NCBI GenBank assembly: GCA_036250195.1
Contig: JAVHZZ010000005.1
Coordinates: forward strand, 125,085,398 to 125,149,397
Origin: Mixophyes australis
Taxonomy: Eukaryota > Chordata > Amphibia > Anura > Limnodynastidae
DNA: 64,000 bases
Reading direction: 5' to 3'
Shown here in pieces: positions 1-10,385 of the stretch. The notes under the pieces were generated by a model, which was given only the letters and a program-made list of their open reading frames with translations, had not been told where the DNA came from and searched no databases. The position numbers and the translations under genes are program-made. Position 1 is the first letter of the stretch. Each line of letters begins with the position of its first letter.

Positions 1-59
1 AAGTGAGAGCACACTCAGTTTGGTCTACAACTTTACCCACCCAAGACTGATAATCATTC

Positions 60-205
60 TCAAGGATACCACCTCAAGTCCAAATATTACTGGACTGGCA
101 TCGCTGGATGTACCTCTCTTCAATTATGGGGTCAACGTACTAAGGGGCTGAATACTCCTCAGACAATAGCCCCTCGCACTTTCTCCAAGCTCCAAGGTCT
201 CCAAA
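60..205 (-). mobile_element. ERV env-region fragment
   Basis: The stretch from about 85 reads CTGGCATCGCTGGATG and then CAGACAATAGCCCCTC near 160-175. Both blocks recur in the same order at about 28849-28930, in the env-proximal end of the ERV described below. By orientation it is a minus-strand piece. Neither LTR nor pol lies next to it, and positions 206-496 hold nothing I recognise. It is a short relic, related to but clearly diverged from the larger ERV. Confidence 0.5.
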
Positions 206-496
206 TTTTCCTTTACCCCATAATTGAATATAGTAATTGGCTGGACTGATTGTGCATAAGTATAACACCTCAGGAGTCAGTGTTTCGAATGTTCTCGGTT
301 GCTGTCTCACTATTTGCTTTTTTTCTCTCTCAAGGTCTAGAACAGTTTCTCCATTATAAACTCATCAAAAGAAAAGTAAAAAACATTTCAAAAGATGACA
401 GGTTAAAAGGCAGTTTTAGGAGTGATCTTGATAGTGGGGAGGACTAGTGGCCAAAGCTACCAGCCACTCCAATCAAGTTTCAACCCTCATTCCATT

Positions 497-2420
497 CATC
501 ATCAACATCATCATCAACATTTATTTATATAGCGTCAGCAAATTCTATAGCGCTTTACAATTGGGAACAAACATTAATAAGACATTACTGGTTAATACAT
601 ACAGAGAGAGAGGTAAGAGAACTCTGCTCGCAAGCTTACAATCTATAGGACAATGGGAGTTTGAAACACAAGAACATGTGCTATATCATATTGCACAATG
701 GACCAGCTAGAATGCAAGGGTAAAAGTATTGAGTGGGCTGTGTGTGTGTGTGGTAATGTTGGTCAGAGGGTTGGTCAGAGGGAAGCTGAGAGATAGGGCG
801 GTAATTTGCGAGAGAGTTAGGGTCAGAATTTAGTTTTTTTAAAATGGGAGTAATCACTGCATGCTTGAATAGTGATGGAAAAATACCAGTAGAAAGAGAT
901 AGATTACAGATTTTAGTTAGATGGGGAATGAGCACAGGGGACAGGGACCTATCAATTTGTGAGGGAATGGGATCAAGAGGGCATGAGGTAGAGTAGGAAG
1001 ATGAGAAGAGAATAGAAACTTCCTCTTCATTTGTGGGATCAAATGAAGAGAGAGTGTCAGAGGGTGCTAAAAAGAAATTGAGCTGATTGCTTGTCGAGGG
1101 AGATGATACCATTTCAAGTCTGATCTTATCTATTTTGTCCTTGAAATAGGAAGCAAGATCCTCGGCACTGATGGTAGTTGGAGGATTTGGGGCTGGAGGA
1201 TTCAGAAGAGATTTAAATGTGTTAAAAAGGTGTTTGGGGTTAGAAGCCTGAGCATAGAGCAGAGAAGAAAGATTGGAAGTATGTTTGTTTAGCAGTGTCC
1301 AGAGCATTTCTATAGGAGTGGTAGATATCAGTATATGTGATGAAATCATTAGAGGTACAAGATTTACGCCAGTGACGTTCTGCTTTACGAGAAAGTTTTT
1401 GTAGAGTTCGTGTTACTTTAGTGTCCATGGTTGGCAACGAAGTCTATGCGAAGTATGTAGTGTTGCTGGAGCCAGTTGATCCAGGGCAGTTGCTATGGTT
1501 TGGTGAAAATGGGGTACTGCCCGATCAGCAGAGGAGAATGTAGAAATTGGGGAGAGAAGGTGTTGAAGAGAGGTGGAAAACTGTTGAAGATCAATACAGT
1601 TGATATTCCTGCGGTTGTGAGGAGGCTTGGAAGAGTTTTACACTAGGGAGGGTAGAGAACTGAGGGTGAGTGAGTAGCTAATAAGGTGATGATCCAAGAG
1701 GGGGAAAGGAGTGTTAAGGAAATCAGAAACTGAGCATAGTCTAGAGAAAACAAGATCAAGTGGCCATCCTGATGAGTAGCGTAGTCAATCCATTGGGAGA
1801 GGTCAAATTCGGAGGTTAGAGAGAGTAGTTTGGAAGCAGCATTGGTACGTGGATTAGAAATAGGGATGTTGAAATCACCCATGATGATGGTGGGGATGTC
1901 AGAGGACAAGAAGTGCCACGTAGAGAAGTGTTCAAGAAATTGTTGGTGTGGACCAGGGGGGAGTGATAGATGACAGCAACACGCATAGAGAATGGGTTAA
2001 AAATCTTAACAGCATGTATTTCAAAAGATGTGAATGTGAGTGATGGGACATGTGGTAGAACTGTGAATGTGCACAGTGGGGAGAGAAGTAGTCCAACCCC
2101 CCCTCCTTGTCTGCCTCCCGGTCTGGGGGTGTGGGTGAAATGGAGACCACCATGTGAAAGGGCTGCAGGTGAGGCAGTGTCTGATTGTGTGAACCATGTT
2201 TCTGCTATTGCTAGAAGGTTGAGGTTGTTTGAGAGGAAGAGATCATGTACAGAGGTAAGTTTGTTACAAACAGAGCGTGCATTCCAAAGGGCACATTTAA
2301 AGGACTTTGGAAGCGAGGGGAGACAGGTGATGCATTTGAGGTTTGCTGGATTTCTGTAGTGTTCAGATATATGTGTGTAGCAGAAATGAGGGGGACCTGG
2401 ATTAGGTGATATATCACCAG
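497..2420 (-). mobile_element. L2/CR1-type LINE, frameshifted, RT core deleted
   Basis: Reading on the minus strand from about 2420 down, the frames give an apurinic endonuclease-like domain: an AETW block near 2200, YHSPPGP near 1950 and the catalytic-type MGDFN block near 1870. Next comes a linker with DLASYFKDKIDKI near 1150 and the start of reverse transcriptase (TCPLDPIPS near 990, NYRPIS near 830). Domain order and wording fit the L2/CR1 group of non-LTR retrotransposons. The coding region is spread over at least four frames. The RT catalytic YxDD region is missing: after NYRPIS the sequence soon passes to the 3' tail (505-620), a GCGCT..TATATAAATAAATG sequence followed by (TGA)n repeats, typical of this class. 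The copy is dead. The clade assignment is by eye. Confidence 0.8.
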
Positions 2421-3480
2421 CTAATAGAAGCAGGGAGGAAGAAAGGTAGGAAAGATGTGTAAGAGGTGTGACTTTTTAGTCTCTGGCGGCAGGGTGAGGC
2501 TGTTAAAGTTATGGAATTTAAATAGGAAAAAAGTTCATGAGTGTTCACTAGAGGTCAGTGAAATAACGAAGGGGCAATGTGGACAGAGGTGTGTGTTGCA
2601 CAGAGAAAGAAAAATATTTTGGCAAGCATTGGGATTTATGAGTCAAATAGCAAAAATTAGGGAATTAAAGGAATGACCTAATTGCAATGTCCTGTGTAAT
2701 CAGATAAGTAGTACAGAGCTAGGCTGCAGCAAATATAGTGTATTCCTGGATGTCTGGATAGTATAGAGGAATGATGTGGGGAGCCATATGGGCGAGTGGG
2801 TTGAAGTGTTGAATGGAGAGTAGTAAAGAGCAGGTGATTGTGTAGCTGAGTTTTTGCAGAGTCATGAGAGAAAAGAGTGGTTGAAAGACAGTATCATTTC
2901 TTCCTACTTGTGATGGCAGACAAAGCTTAAAGTAGAATTGAATGTACAATGCTGAGGTAGGGGACTGAAATAACTGTAGCATGAGTAGGGAGTGGCTGAG
3001 CAAGTAGTAGAGCAGGCTGATTAAACCGAGGGGATTTTGCAGGGAAAATAAACTGCCAGATAAAACAAACTTTAATGAGATGAGAAGAAAATAAGATCAG
3101 AGTCCAAAACAATCCTTATGTTGCGTGTAGCTTGTAGCCAGGAAATAGTTGAATACATCAGGAGTAGAATATGGAGTTTCAGGTGAATACTGACTTGTTG
3201 TCCTTGTGTAGCTGTGATAATAGGCAGAATGTTCTTCTCCTGTTTCCTCCTAGTTTTTCTCCGGTATAACTCCGAATTATGCTATTTAAATTTTTTACAA
3301 TTGTAACTAACACACTTAGAACTAGACAAACTAACTATGCAGCGATCACTGGCTTGCAGCCAATCTACAATGAGTATATGTGATTAGCAAACACATGTGA
3401 TCAGTGTTCTTCAATCAAGCCCTCAATAAACTCCCCCAACAAACACTAGCAATAAAAGGTTTAAACAAACAAACAGTGAA
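2421..3480 (-). mobile_element. Probable 5' part of the adjacent LINE
   Basis: This stretch continues upstream, on the minus strand, of the LINE endonuclease domain. It contains only short interrupted frames and no domain I can name. It could be the LINE ORF1/5'UTR or unrelated older sequence; adjacency is the only support. Confidence 0.3.
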
Positions 3481-3657
3481 AGGACAGCATACCATTAGAA
3501 ATAAAAATGCACTCTCTTAATTCAGATCAAAAATGGTGCATAGAGGTTGAAATAATTGCCTGTTGATGAAAGAGAGGAAGCAGAGATTAGACACTTCTCA
3601 TAGCCTGGTATTCAATTCGTTCTAGCTCGTACTGTTACTCTATATTATACAGTCAGT

Positions 3658-3660
<3 letters not shown>

Positions 3661-3734
<74 letters not shown>
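3661..3734. repeat. (TA)n microsatellite
   Basis: About 37 uninterrupted TA units. It sits at the truncated inner edge of the ERV leader copy that begins at about 3766. Confidence 0.98.
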
Positions 3735-3747
<13 letters not shown>

Positions 3748-3765
3748 AACATATTTCATTCCTTA

Positions 3766-4535
3766 CCATCGGCCGGTGATCAGGAAAATAAACACAAGAC
3801 GATAAACAAGCAATAACAAGAAAGTATACCTTTAAGTCAATTTCTTTCACGATCACGGTTGCACAATCAACTATGCGGTCCGATTGCGCCGCTTACATAT
3901 ACTACCTATCAGTAAGCTTTGCGATTACTATTGGGAATGTCACAAAAACCTGTTTTCGCTTTGAGAATACCTGCCATGTATACTCTGTGGCGTCTATTTA
4001 TCCCCTGTTCTCTTTTAGAACAGAATGCCACTCACACAAAGGTTTCTTTACACACTGTTATCCTTTCAAACAGAACCTTTGTTTTCAGTTCACCTTTATA
4101 CTGTGTTTCGTCAAACAACACCTGAACAATACCTCTGTCTCTTTTCAACAGTACATAAATTCTTCTCTTCTCTTTATAATCATAAAATTCACATACACAT
4201 ACACCTTTAATTTACCAAACAATAGTAATATATTTTCAGAGGCTTTACCAAGTGATTATACTATACATATAACATACTATCAAAACAACTGCTTAAACAC
4301 GTGGCAACAACACCGGAAGTACATGTACGCAATGCAGGAAATACACTTTACTTTCTTGTCCCTAGATTCAAGTTAGCGCTCCTTAGATTATGCAAAAACG
4401 AACATTCGGTTTCACAACACAGAATGATGAACAGGTTTTAAACACATTGCGTTCTTTCCTGTATATGACGCGTCTCCATCCTTTATTGAGGAACTGAAAT
4501 CCGTAGGCGTTGCGTATCGTCCAGTAGCGTAACCT
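3766..4535 (-). mobile_element. ERV 5' leader (untranslated internal region), copy A
   Basis: On the minus strand this follows the primer-binding site of LTR copy A. It is co-linear with about 34600-35265 in the larger ERV; shared blocks include AATAGTAATA with CAGAGG.TTT (4224-4250 versus 34895-34925) and ATATGACGCGTCTCCA (4464 versus 35190). It contains no gag coding. It ends near the TA microsatellite, so this is a 5' LTR plus leader whose gag-pol is gone, not a solo LTR. Confidence 0.75.
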
Positions 4536-4552
4536 CCAGCTGTGAGCCCCCA
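4535..4552 (-). promoter_or_regulatory. ERV primer-binding site, tRNA-Pro type (copy A)
   Basis: On the minus strand the sequence just inside the LTR reads TGGGGGCTCACAGC. The first nine bases match the TGGGGGCTC start of the proline tRNA primer site used by many gamma-type retroviruses; the rest has decayed. Confidence 0.7.
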
Positions 4553-4555
4553 AAT

Positions 4556-5432
4556 TATTAAAGTAATTTCATTGTTTTCCAATAAGCACTGTCTATGTGA
4601 TTTGTGTGGTTCCAAAGCATAAGCAATTTATTTAGTGAAAGCAAAAGTTTAACATTTCAATAAATGACTACATTACAGTCGATACATACGCTGCGGTCCA
4701 GCATATAGTCATTCAATCCAGAAGTCTGTGGTCAATGTGACTGCACGCTGGTCTCAGAGCCCATGTTATAGACACTCAGTGATAAAGTGAAAACAATACA
4801 GATGATGTGGCTTGCTTCCATAGGTTCAGGCTTCAGGAAGGTCCAGTGTAATGAAGTTCATTGGCCAGTTCAAATGATGCCATCTGGGAGTGTGCTTGCC
4901 TTCTCCAGAAGATGCATCCTTAATTTTCCCGCCAAGAACTGGCTCAAACTGGTCTATTAGCATTACACAGACAATATCATTCTAATCATTTATTCCCTAT
5001 CATCCATAACTAGCGTACGCGATGTGCGATCATTTCGGCGAATGAACCGGACAACTGCGGATAAATAGGGGATTAGAATGATACCAAACATGACATGCTT
5101 CCTTTGACCAGAACGTTAAATATCACTAAAGTGCATATAATCTTACAATATTTAACTATAAACTAAATAACCTTTGTTCATAAATGACTGTGGATTGGAA
5201 CTATTATGAAAATTGGCTATATACAAGTGAATGTGTAAGTGCGAGTGTATGTGTGCGCTATTTATCGTGCAATTGCTCCATGACACGTGGCGTACTGATC
5301 GCAATCGCACGGTAAAACAATATTAATCAATATACTTTCTTTCATCCAATTATTCAACTGTGACAACCCTAATCAGTGTGTACATCATCCTCACACAATA
5401 ATAATTCATCCCCGCTGAAATCCACCCTTACA
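4556..5432 (-). repeat. ERV LTR, copy A (877 bp)
   Basis: Homologous along its length to 35286-36154. Shared features include GTCATTCAATCC near 4707/35449, a run of CAGGCTTCAGGAAGGTCCA type near 4826/35569, and AACCGGACA near 5045/35753. On the minus strand it starts TGTAAGGGTGG; the inner end has decayed from the expected CA. It is more diverged, with more indels, than a recent pair would show, so the two copies are separate or old insertions. Confidence 0.85.
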
Positions 5433-5439
5433 GAAGACT

Positions 5440-6230
5440 CTGTACTTTGCTGTAATTGTCCGTAATGGCCTTCCCAGTGAAACTGGAAGTTCATTTTACA
5501 ACAGAGGTATCATGATTTTTGGGTAATTCTTTTACGCCCAGACCAAATGTCAAAATGTTGTGCTGACTCATCTGCATCACCACTGGGTGTCTTGGGTAAG
5601 CAAAGTTTTTTCCTAGCAGCAGCTGCCAAAGAAGATGAGGGAGGAGGAGTCATTGTGTCATATACCACTTGAGCTGTCAGCTTGCTGACCAGGCGCTCAT
5701 TGCATCTCTAGAGATATGGGTCAGCTGGAAAGAAAGAGAAGACCTAGCTCTTAAACATAGGATCATGCACAGTTGCCAAAATGTAGTGATCCGATTTCAA
5801 GATGTTATAAACTCTCGGATCCTGGTGACGCGAATAAAGTACTTGATCTACAAGTCCTACATAGTTAGCAGAATTGCTTAGTTTCATCTCCCCTTTCAAT
5901 TTCTCTAGCGGCTTTTCCAAAAGTCTAATTAGGGATATCATTTGACTCAAGCTAACGGTATCTGAACTCATTTCACAGGTGGCTACTTAGAGTGGCTTCA
6001 GCACCTTGCACAACACGGAAAGTATTCTCTACTGCACTGGACTAAAGTACATTCCCACTAAAATTTGATTCTTCTTGCAGCAGCTGCAATCTCCAACATT
6101 CTGTTGAATGTCGAAAATGACCCAAATTATTTCAGGACACAGACAGCATCTCCTGCATGTCACTGTCTGTCATGAACACCCCAGCCTGTATCAGATACAG
6201 CAATCTGAACAGCTGGTTGTGACTGGTGTT
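5440..6230 (-). pseudogene. hAT-family (ZBED-like) transposase remnant
   Basis: The longest open stretch is 5744-5971 (-). It contains SSDTVSLSQMISLIRLLEKP, followed by a block reading YILATVHDPMFKS. The latter matches the Y.iAT.LDPRFK block of hAT transposases, which ends the catalytic core before the C-terminal dimerisation region. Flanking minus-strand frames, at about 5980-6130 and 5560-5740, continue in the same style but with stops and frameshifts. No terminal repeats or 8-bp duplication were found. Decayed; function lost. Confidence 0.55.
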
Positions 6231-7482
6231 ACCTTAGTTACTTAACAATGAATACAGTCTGACGTCCTTACGTTCACCAACACCAATTATTAATGTTTCA
6301 CACTTAAATCACATACACATGTAGCATGAGCCCGCTTGGACTTTGTAAGTTCACAAAGAATCACAGAGAATACGCTAGATTAAAATATGTTCAATCTGAA
6401 AAATATTTCAAAGGCTTATTTACAAAAATTAATAACTTTATCCTGCCTTTTACTTTAACAAGGCAGGATAAAGGTAACGACTCCCGTCTTGGGGTTTCAG
6501 GCTGAAAAGACCTGTTGACTACTGAGATAAAAATGTCTAATTAACATGAGATTAGCTGTCTCTGGACAGTTTCAAAACAAAACCAAATTTCCTCTCCTGG
6601 CCATGTCTCAGCAATAAATACATTTCCTTTGGCAAAATACACACAATATAAAAAATAAGTACATTTCTAATACACAGTATCAGGAATTAGTATATTTCAA
6701 ACAATATACTTTGGCACACTGTGCTAATAATTTAAATATACTATTACAATAAATTATTTATAAGTGATCCAGCCACATCCACTTCCCTAGGGAATCCATC
6801 CATGTGCTGAACAGCCCAGGGTTAGTTTGTCATTATGCATGGGGAACCCCTGCCGTGTGACCTCTGTTATAGTGCCAACAACCCCGGCTGATTAGCCTAG
6901 TTTGCGGAAACTTGAGACTTTGCAGAGACTAGCACTAGCCTGGCAGTACTAGGGTTAATATTATGCTTTTTAAAAAAAAAATAAAAAATCTGTTGTTTAC
7001 ACAGTAAAGAGCCAGCTAACTTAGACTACTTAGGAGCAATTGATGCGGCACAAGTGGAAGGTTACTTCCACAGCTCTAGAGCTTGCTACATCCCTCTCTG
7101 TGTGCGCTTCAGTTTGGCACACCCACATTGTACCTTTGTACCACATTGTAACTATGGCCACACACCCCTTCCCCACCCAGGATAGCCCCTTGTAGTAACA
7201 AGTCATTCCATGCATTGTAGCACGGAAAATGTCTGATTTAACAGCCTTATCTGCCAGTTCTGAGCATACACAGAGGGATTTTGTGTACCATACAATCAGA
7301 ATCAGCAGATACTAGGCCAACTCTTGTCCTAGCTGAACTGCCTGTTTTAACAAAATTTACACTTGCATGTCACTAATAGAACATATAAATATTATTTATA
7401 TATATTCCATAATTATACATGAGGACCACCTCCACTGCAAGTCTTGGGCAGTCCCCTTTACTCCGGGGTTGGATGAAGCTTT
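6231..7482. other. No recognisable feature
   Basis: AT-rich sequence with short frames only. I see no domain, tandem array or element end that I can support. Confidence 0.5.
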
Positions 7483-7490
7483 CCTTAGGG

Positions 7491-7638
7491 CAGTGTTTGC
7501 TAACCTGTGACACTCCAGGTGTTTGTGAAACTACAAGTCCCAGCATGCTTTGCCAATATATAGCATCTTATTGCTGGAAGGGTATGCTGGGACATGTAGT
7601 TTCACAACACTTGGAGTGTCACAGGTTAGCCAACACTG
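7491..7638. mobile_element. hAT MITE, 148 bp, exact 8-bp target duplication
   Basis: The ends are inverted repeats: left CAGTGTTTGCTAACCTGTGA, right (reverse complement) CAGTGTTGGCTAACCTGTGA. The inverted pairing continues through CTACA.GTCCCAGCAT on both sides. The element is flanked by an exact duplication, CCTTAGGG, at 7483-7490 and 7639-7646. CAGTG-type termini plus an 8-bp duplication are the signature of hAT superfamily non-autonomous elements. The full duplication and near-perfect ends suggest a fairly young insertion. Confidence 0.95.
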
Positions 7639-7775
7639 CCTTAGGGGAATGATTTTTCAGCCCTCCCTCCCCATAAATTTATATGAGTCCCCTTGTTTGA
7701 TTCAGAAGGGCAGCATTACGGCACACAGCATATAAGTAAAACAAAGTTAGGAGAGATCTGTTCTTAGCTACCGAT

Positions 7776-8548
7776 CGTCACGAGCTTCGGCGCTGCGCCA
7801 AGCCACCACAATTAAATAACCTGCCACGTTCCAGACATTATGGCAATGACTGGGACGTCACTTCCTCTGACGTTGTTGCAACCATCTACTAGGCAACGGT
7901 CAGTGTGCTGGGGTATAGTATTAGCGCTGCGTCCCGGCATTTGGTGGCAGCTAGGTGCGTGCGCAGGGAATAAATAAATAATATTCATTAGCCCTTAGGA
8001 GCATTGGTATGTTTTATTGGTTCTTCTGGGGGATAATTACTGAGCGATTTCCTAGGTTGCATTGGCTCATATGTGAATATAAGGCAGGCAGGGCTTAGCC
8101 TTCCTGCCGGTTATAGCGTCCATGTTCTGCATCTGCTAACCTGCCCCTGTGTCTCCAGTTTTGTTCCTGTGGATACTCTGTTATTCTCTGACCTGTTGTG
8201 ACCTTTTGGCTTTGTTATTGGACCCTGCTTGAACTCTGATTGCCCTAACCTCTGGGTTGTTATTTGGATGTCGCTGCTTGATGCCAGCCCTGCCCCTTGG
8301 CCTGTTCCTGACCCACTACAGACCCTAGACCTCAGCCTGCTATTGACCATCTGCTCATATCTAGGCTACCGCCTCCACTCCACCTGCTGCGGTATTTTAA
8401 TATAAGCTTCCACTACGCAAGAGTTTAAGACCTGGGAGCTTCCAAGTACCTGTAAGCACATCAAGCTCTACGGGAAAGGTGGCTGCTATAGGCAAAGACG
8501 TCTAACTCTTGTTCTGTAAGCTTATGTCAGTAGCCGCAAACCGTAACA
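7776..8548 (+). repeat. 5' LTR of the gypsy element (773 bp)
   Basis: Starts CGTCACGAGC (an expected TG probably mutated to CG) directly after the CCGAT duplication and ends GTAACA. It is shared with 9504-10123 over long blocks, for example GGGGGATAATTACTGAGCGA (8028; 9613) and CAGGCAGGGCTTAGCC (8085; 9670). Confidence 0.88.
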
Positions 8549-8584
8549 TTACAAACAGCCAAAATATCTCGAAGAGCCTGTCTC

Positions 8585-9388
8585 ATGGATTCCAATCCAG
8601 CCCAAGTCCTAGCGGGACAGATCCAGACCATTTCCCAAGTGGTTCAGGATCTCATGCTCCGGAAGAAGTTTCCAAGGACTCACAAGCTGCACTGGCATCT
8701 GCAGTAGAGCCTAAACTGAACTTACCAGACCGATTCTCCGGGGATAGAACTCTGTTTCGGGATTTCAAGGAGAGCTGCAAGCTTTATTTTTGTCTTAGAC
8801 CCCGCTCCTCAGGCTCTGTACAACAAAGGGTCGGTACCATCATCTCCCTGCTGCAGGGTGACCCTCAGTCCTGGGCTTTCAGTCTTGCTTTGACCAGTCC
8901 TGTTCTGCAATCTGTGGATGCCTATTTCAATGCCTAGGCCTCCTCTATGTTGACCCTGACCAGACAGCCTAGGCCGAATTACACCTGAGGGCACTCAGAC
9001 AAGGTCGGCGAACTGCTGAAAAGTATTGTGCCGAGTTTAGGCGTTGGTACACCGATAGTCAGTGGAAAAACCCGGCACTTCGGAGTCAATTTCGTCTTGG
9101 TCTCTCTGAGCAGTATCCCTCATCTCCAGCTCTGGACACGTTGATGCAGCTGGTAATCAAGATTGACCATAGAATTAAGGAAAGGAAGTCTGAAAAAGAC
9201 ACATCTTCTTTCTCCTGTTTCTCTCCAGTCTCTCATCTTGCATAACTGGACTCACCTGAACTCATGCAATTGGGTGCTTATCACCTTTCCCCAGAGGAAA
9301 GATCAAGGCGACGCCCCTGGGTTTTTGCCTGTATTGTGAAAACAAGGGTCATTTACTCCGTTCTTGCCCTATCAAGGCGGGAAAAGAC
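8585..9388 (+). pseudogene. gypsy gag pseudogene with CCHC knuckle
   Basis: The likely start is the ATG at 8585 (MDSNPAQV...). A frameshift is needed to enter the next stretch (about 8509-8937 frame), which carries LPDRFSGDRTLFRDFKESCK and GDPQSWAFSL, typical of vertebrate Ty3/gypsy and related domesticated gag capsid domains. A stop follows at 8935, but the frame continues with capsid-like LRALRQGRRTAEKY and FRLGLSEQYPS. Near the end, in another frame, CLYCENKGHLLRSC (about 9325-9370) is a C-x2-C-x4-H-x4-C zinc knuckle. The gene is broken by at least two frameshifts and two stops. Everything downstream of the knuckle is deleted. Confidence 0.85.
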
Positions 9389-9390
9389 CA

Positions 9391-9503
9391 GGGGGTAAAT
9401 GTATTAATGTCCAGATTCTTCAACTCCGGCGAGTTCGGTGTCTTCAGCGCTTAAATTTAAAGCAGCGCTGCATTGTAAAGGGATACTTCCCTTTACAATG
9501 CAG
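9391..9503. mobile_element. Left half of a foldback MITE at a deletion junction
   Basis: Starts GGGGGTAAATGTATTAA and runs through GCGAGTTCGG to the palindrome centre (AAGGGATACTTCCCTTT), then joins LTR sequence immediately. The intact relative at 57960-58148 continues past the same centre into a mirror-image right arm, which is missing here. Confidence 0.8.
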
Positions 9504-10123
9504 TATTAGTGCCGCGTCTTGGCATTAGTTGGCAGCCGGGCGCATGTGCAGGAAATAAATAAATAACATTATAAATTAGCCCTTAGGGATGTTGATATTT
9601 TTATTGTTTCTTCTGGGGGATAATTACTGAGCGATGTCCCAGGTTTCCATTGGCTCATATGTGTATGTAAGGCAGGCAGGGCTTAGCCTCCCTGCCGATT
9701 ATAGCGTCCTTGATCTGCATCTGCTAACCTGCCCGTGTGTCTCCAGTTTTGTTCCTGTGGTTATTCTCTGACCTGTTGTGACCCTTTGGCTTTGTTATTG
9801 GACCCTGCTTGAACTCTGATTACCCTGACCTCTGGCTTGTTATTTGGATATCCGGGTTTGTTGCCAGCCCTGCCCCTTGGCCTGTTCCTGACCACTCTAC
9901 CCACTATGGACCCTAGACCTTGGCCTGCTATTGACCATCCGCTCATATCTTTGCAAATGCCTCCTACCCACCTGCTGCGGTATTTTGATATAAGCTTCCA
10001 CTACGCAAGAGCTTAAGACCAGGGTGCAACCAAGTACCTGTGAGCACATCAAGCTCTGCGGGAAAAGCAAACATCTTTATCTCCTGTTCTGGAAGCTTAT
10101 GTCAGTAGCCGCAAGCTGTAATA
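9504..10123 (+). repeat. 3' LTR of the gypsy element, 5'-truncated
   Basis: Matches 7915-8548 of the 5' LTR from TATTAG.GC.GCGTC onwards and ends GTAATA just before the CCGAT duplication. Several indels separate the two LTRs, so the insertion is not recent. Confidence 0.88.
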
Positions 10124-10197
10124 CCGATAAATGCTTGGGCCATAGAAAAATGTATTATGTGAGTAGTCTGAATTTTTTTAGTATGGCTGCAGGCCAT

Positions 10198-10270
10198 CTT
10201 CGTCTATCATCAGCAACATTTATTTATATAGCGACAGCAAATTACATAGCTCTTTACAATTGGGTATCTA
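10198..10270 (-). mobile_element. L2/CR1-type LINE 3' tail fragment
   Basis: On the minus strand it reads CAATTGTAAAGAGCTATG then CGCTATATAAATAAATG, followed by degenerate TGA units. The same tail ends the LINE at 505-570. Only the tail is present, as expected for a severely 5'-truncated copy. Confidence 0.7.
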
Positions 10271-10385
10271 CTTGTCTAAATATCTACTGATGCTTCTGTC
10301 CATCTAATGACTTCTGATTGTTACTGCCTCTTCACTCTCCATGGATGCATGCTGTGTAATGTTCCAAATTTAGTGTTGAAGTTGG

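Larger units (their letters stand above)
7776..10123 (+). mobile_element. Ty3/gypsy element, internally deleted, 5-bp TSD
   Basis: Two direct LTRs, 7776-8548 and about 9504-10123, flank a gag fragment. The target duplication CCGAT is intact at 7771-7775 and 10124-10128, so both outer boundaries are well fixed. Pol is entirely absent. The second LTR lacks roughly its first 135 bp, and a foldback MITE half sits at that junction. Insertion, MITE insertion and deletion therefore happened in that order. Confidence 0.9.

Noticed and set aside
1970..2359. 129-codon plus-strand ORF
   Set aside because: It is antisense to the LINE endonuclease reading, whose minus-strand motifs are recognisable; the plus frame has none.
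3653..3856. Minus-strand ORF with a long Ile-Tyr repeat
   Set aside because: It is the translation of the (TA)n microsatellite and has no start context or domain. The similar ORFs at 57598-57807 (poly-Ile) and 62272-62454 are also microsatellite translations.
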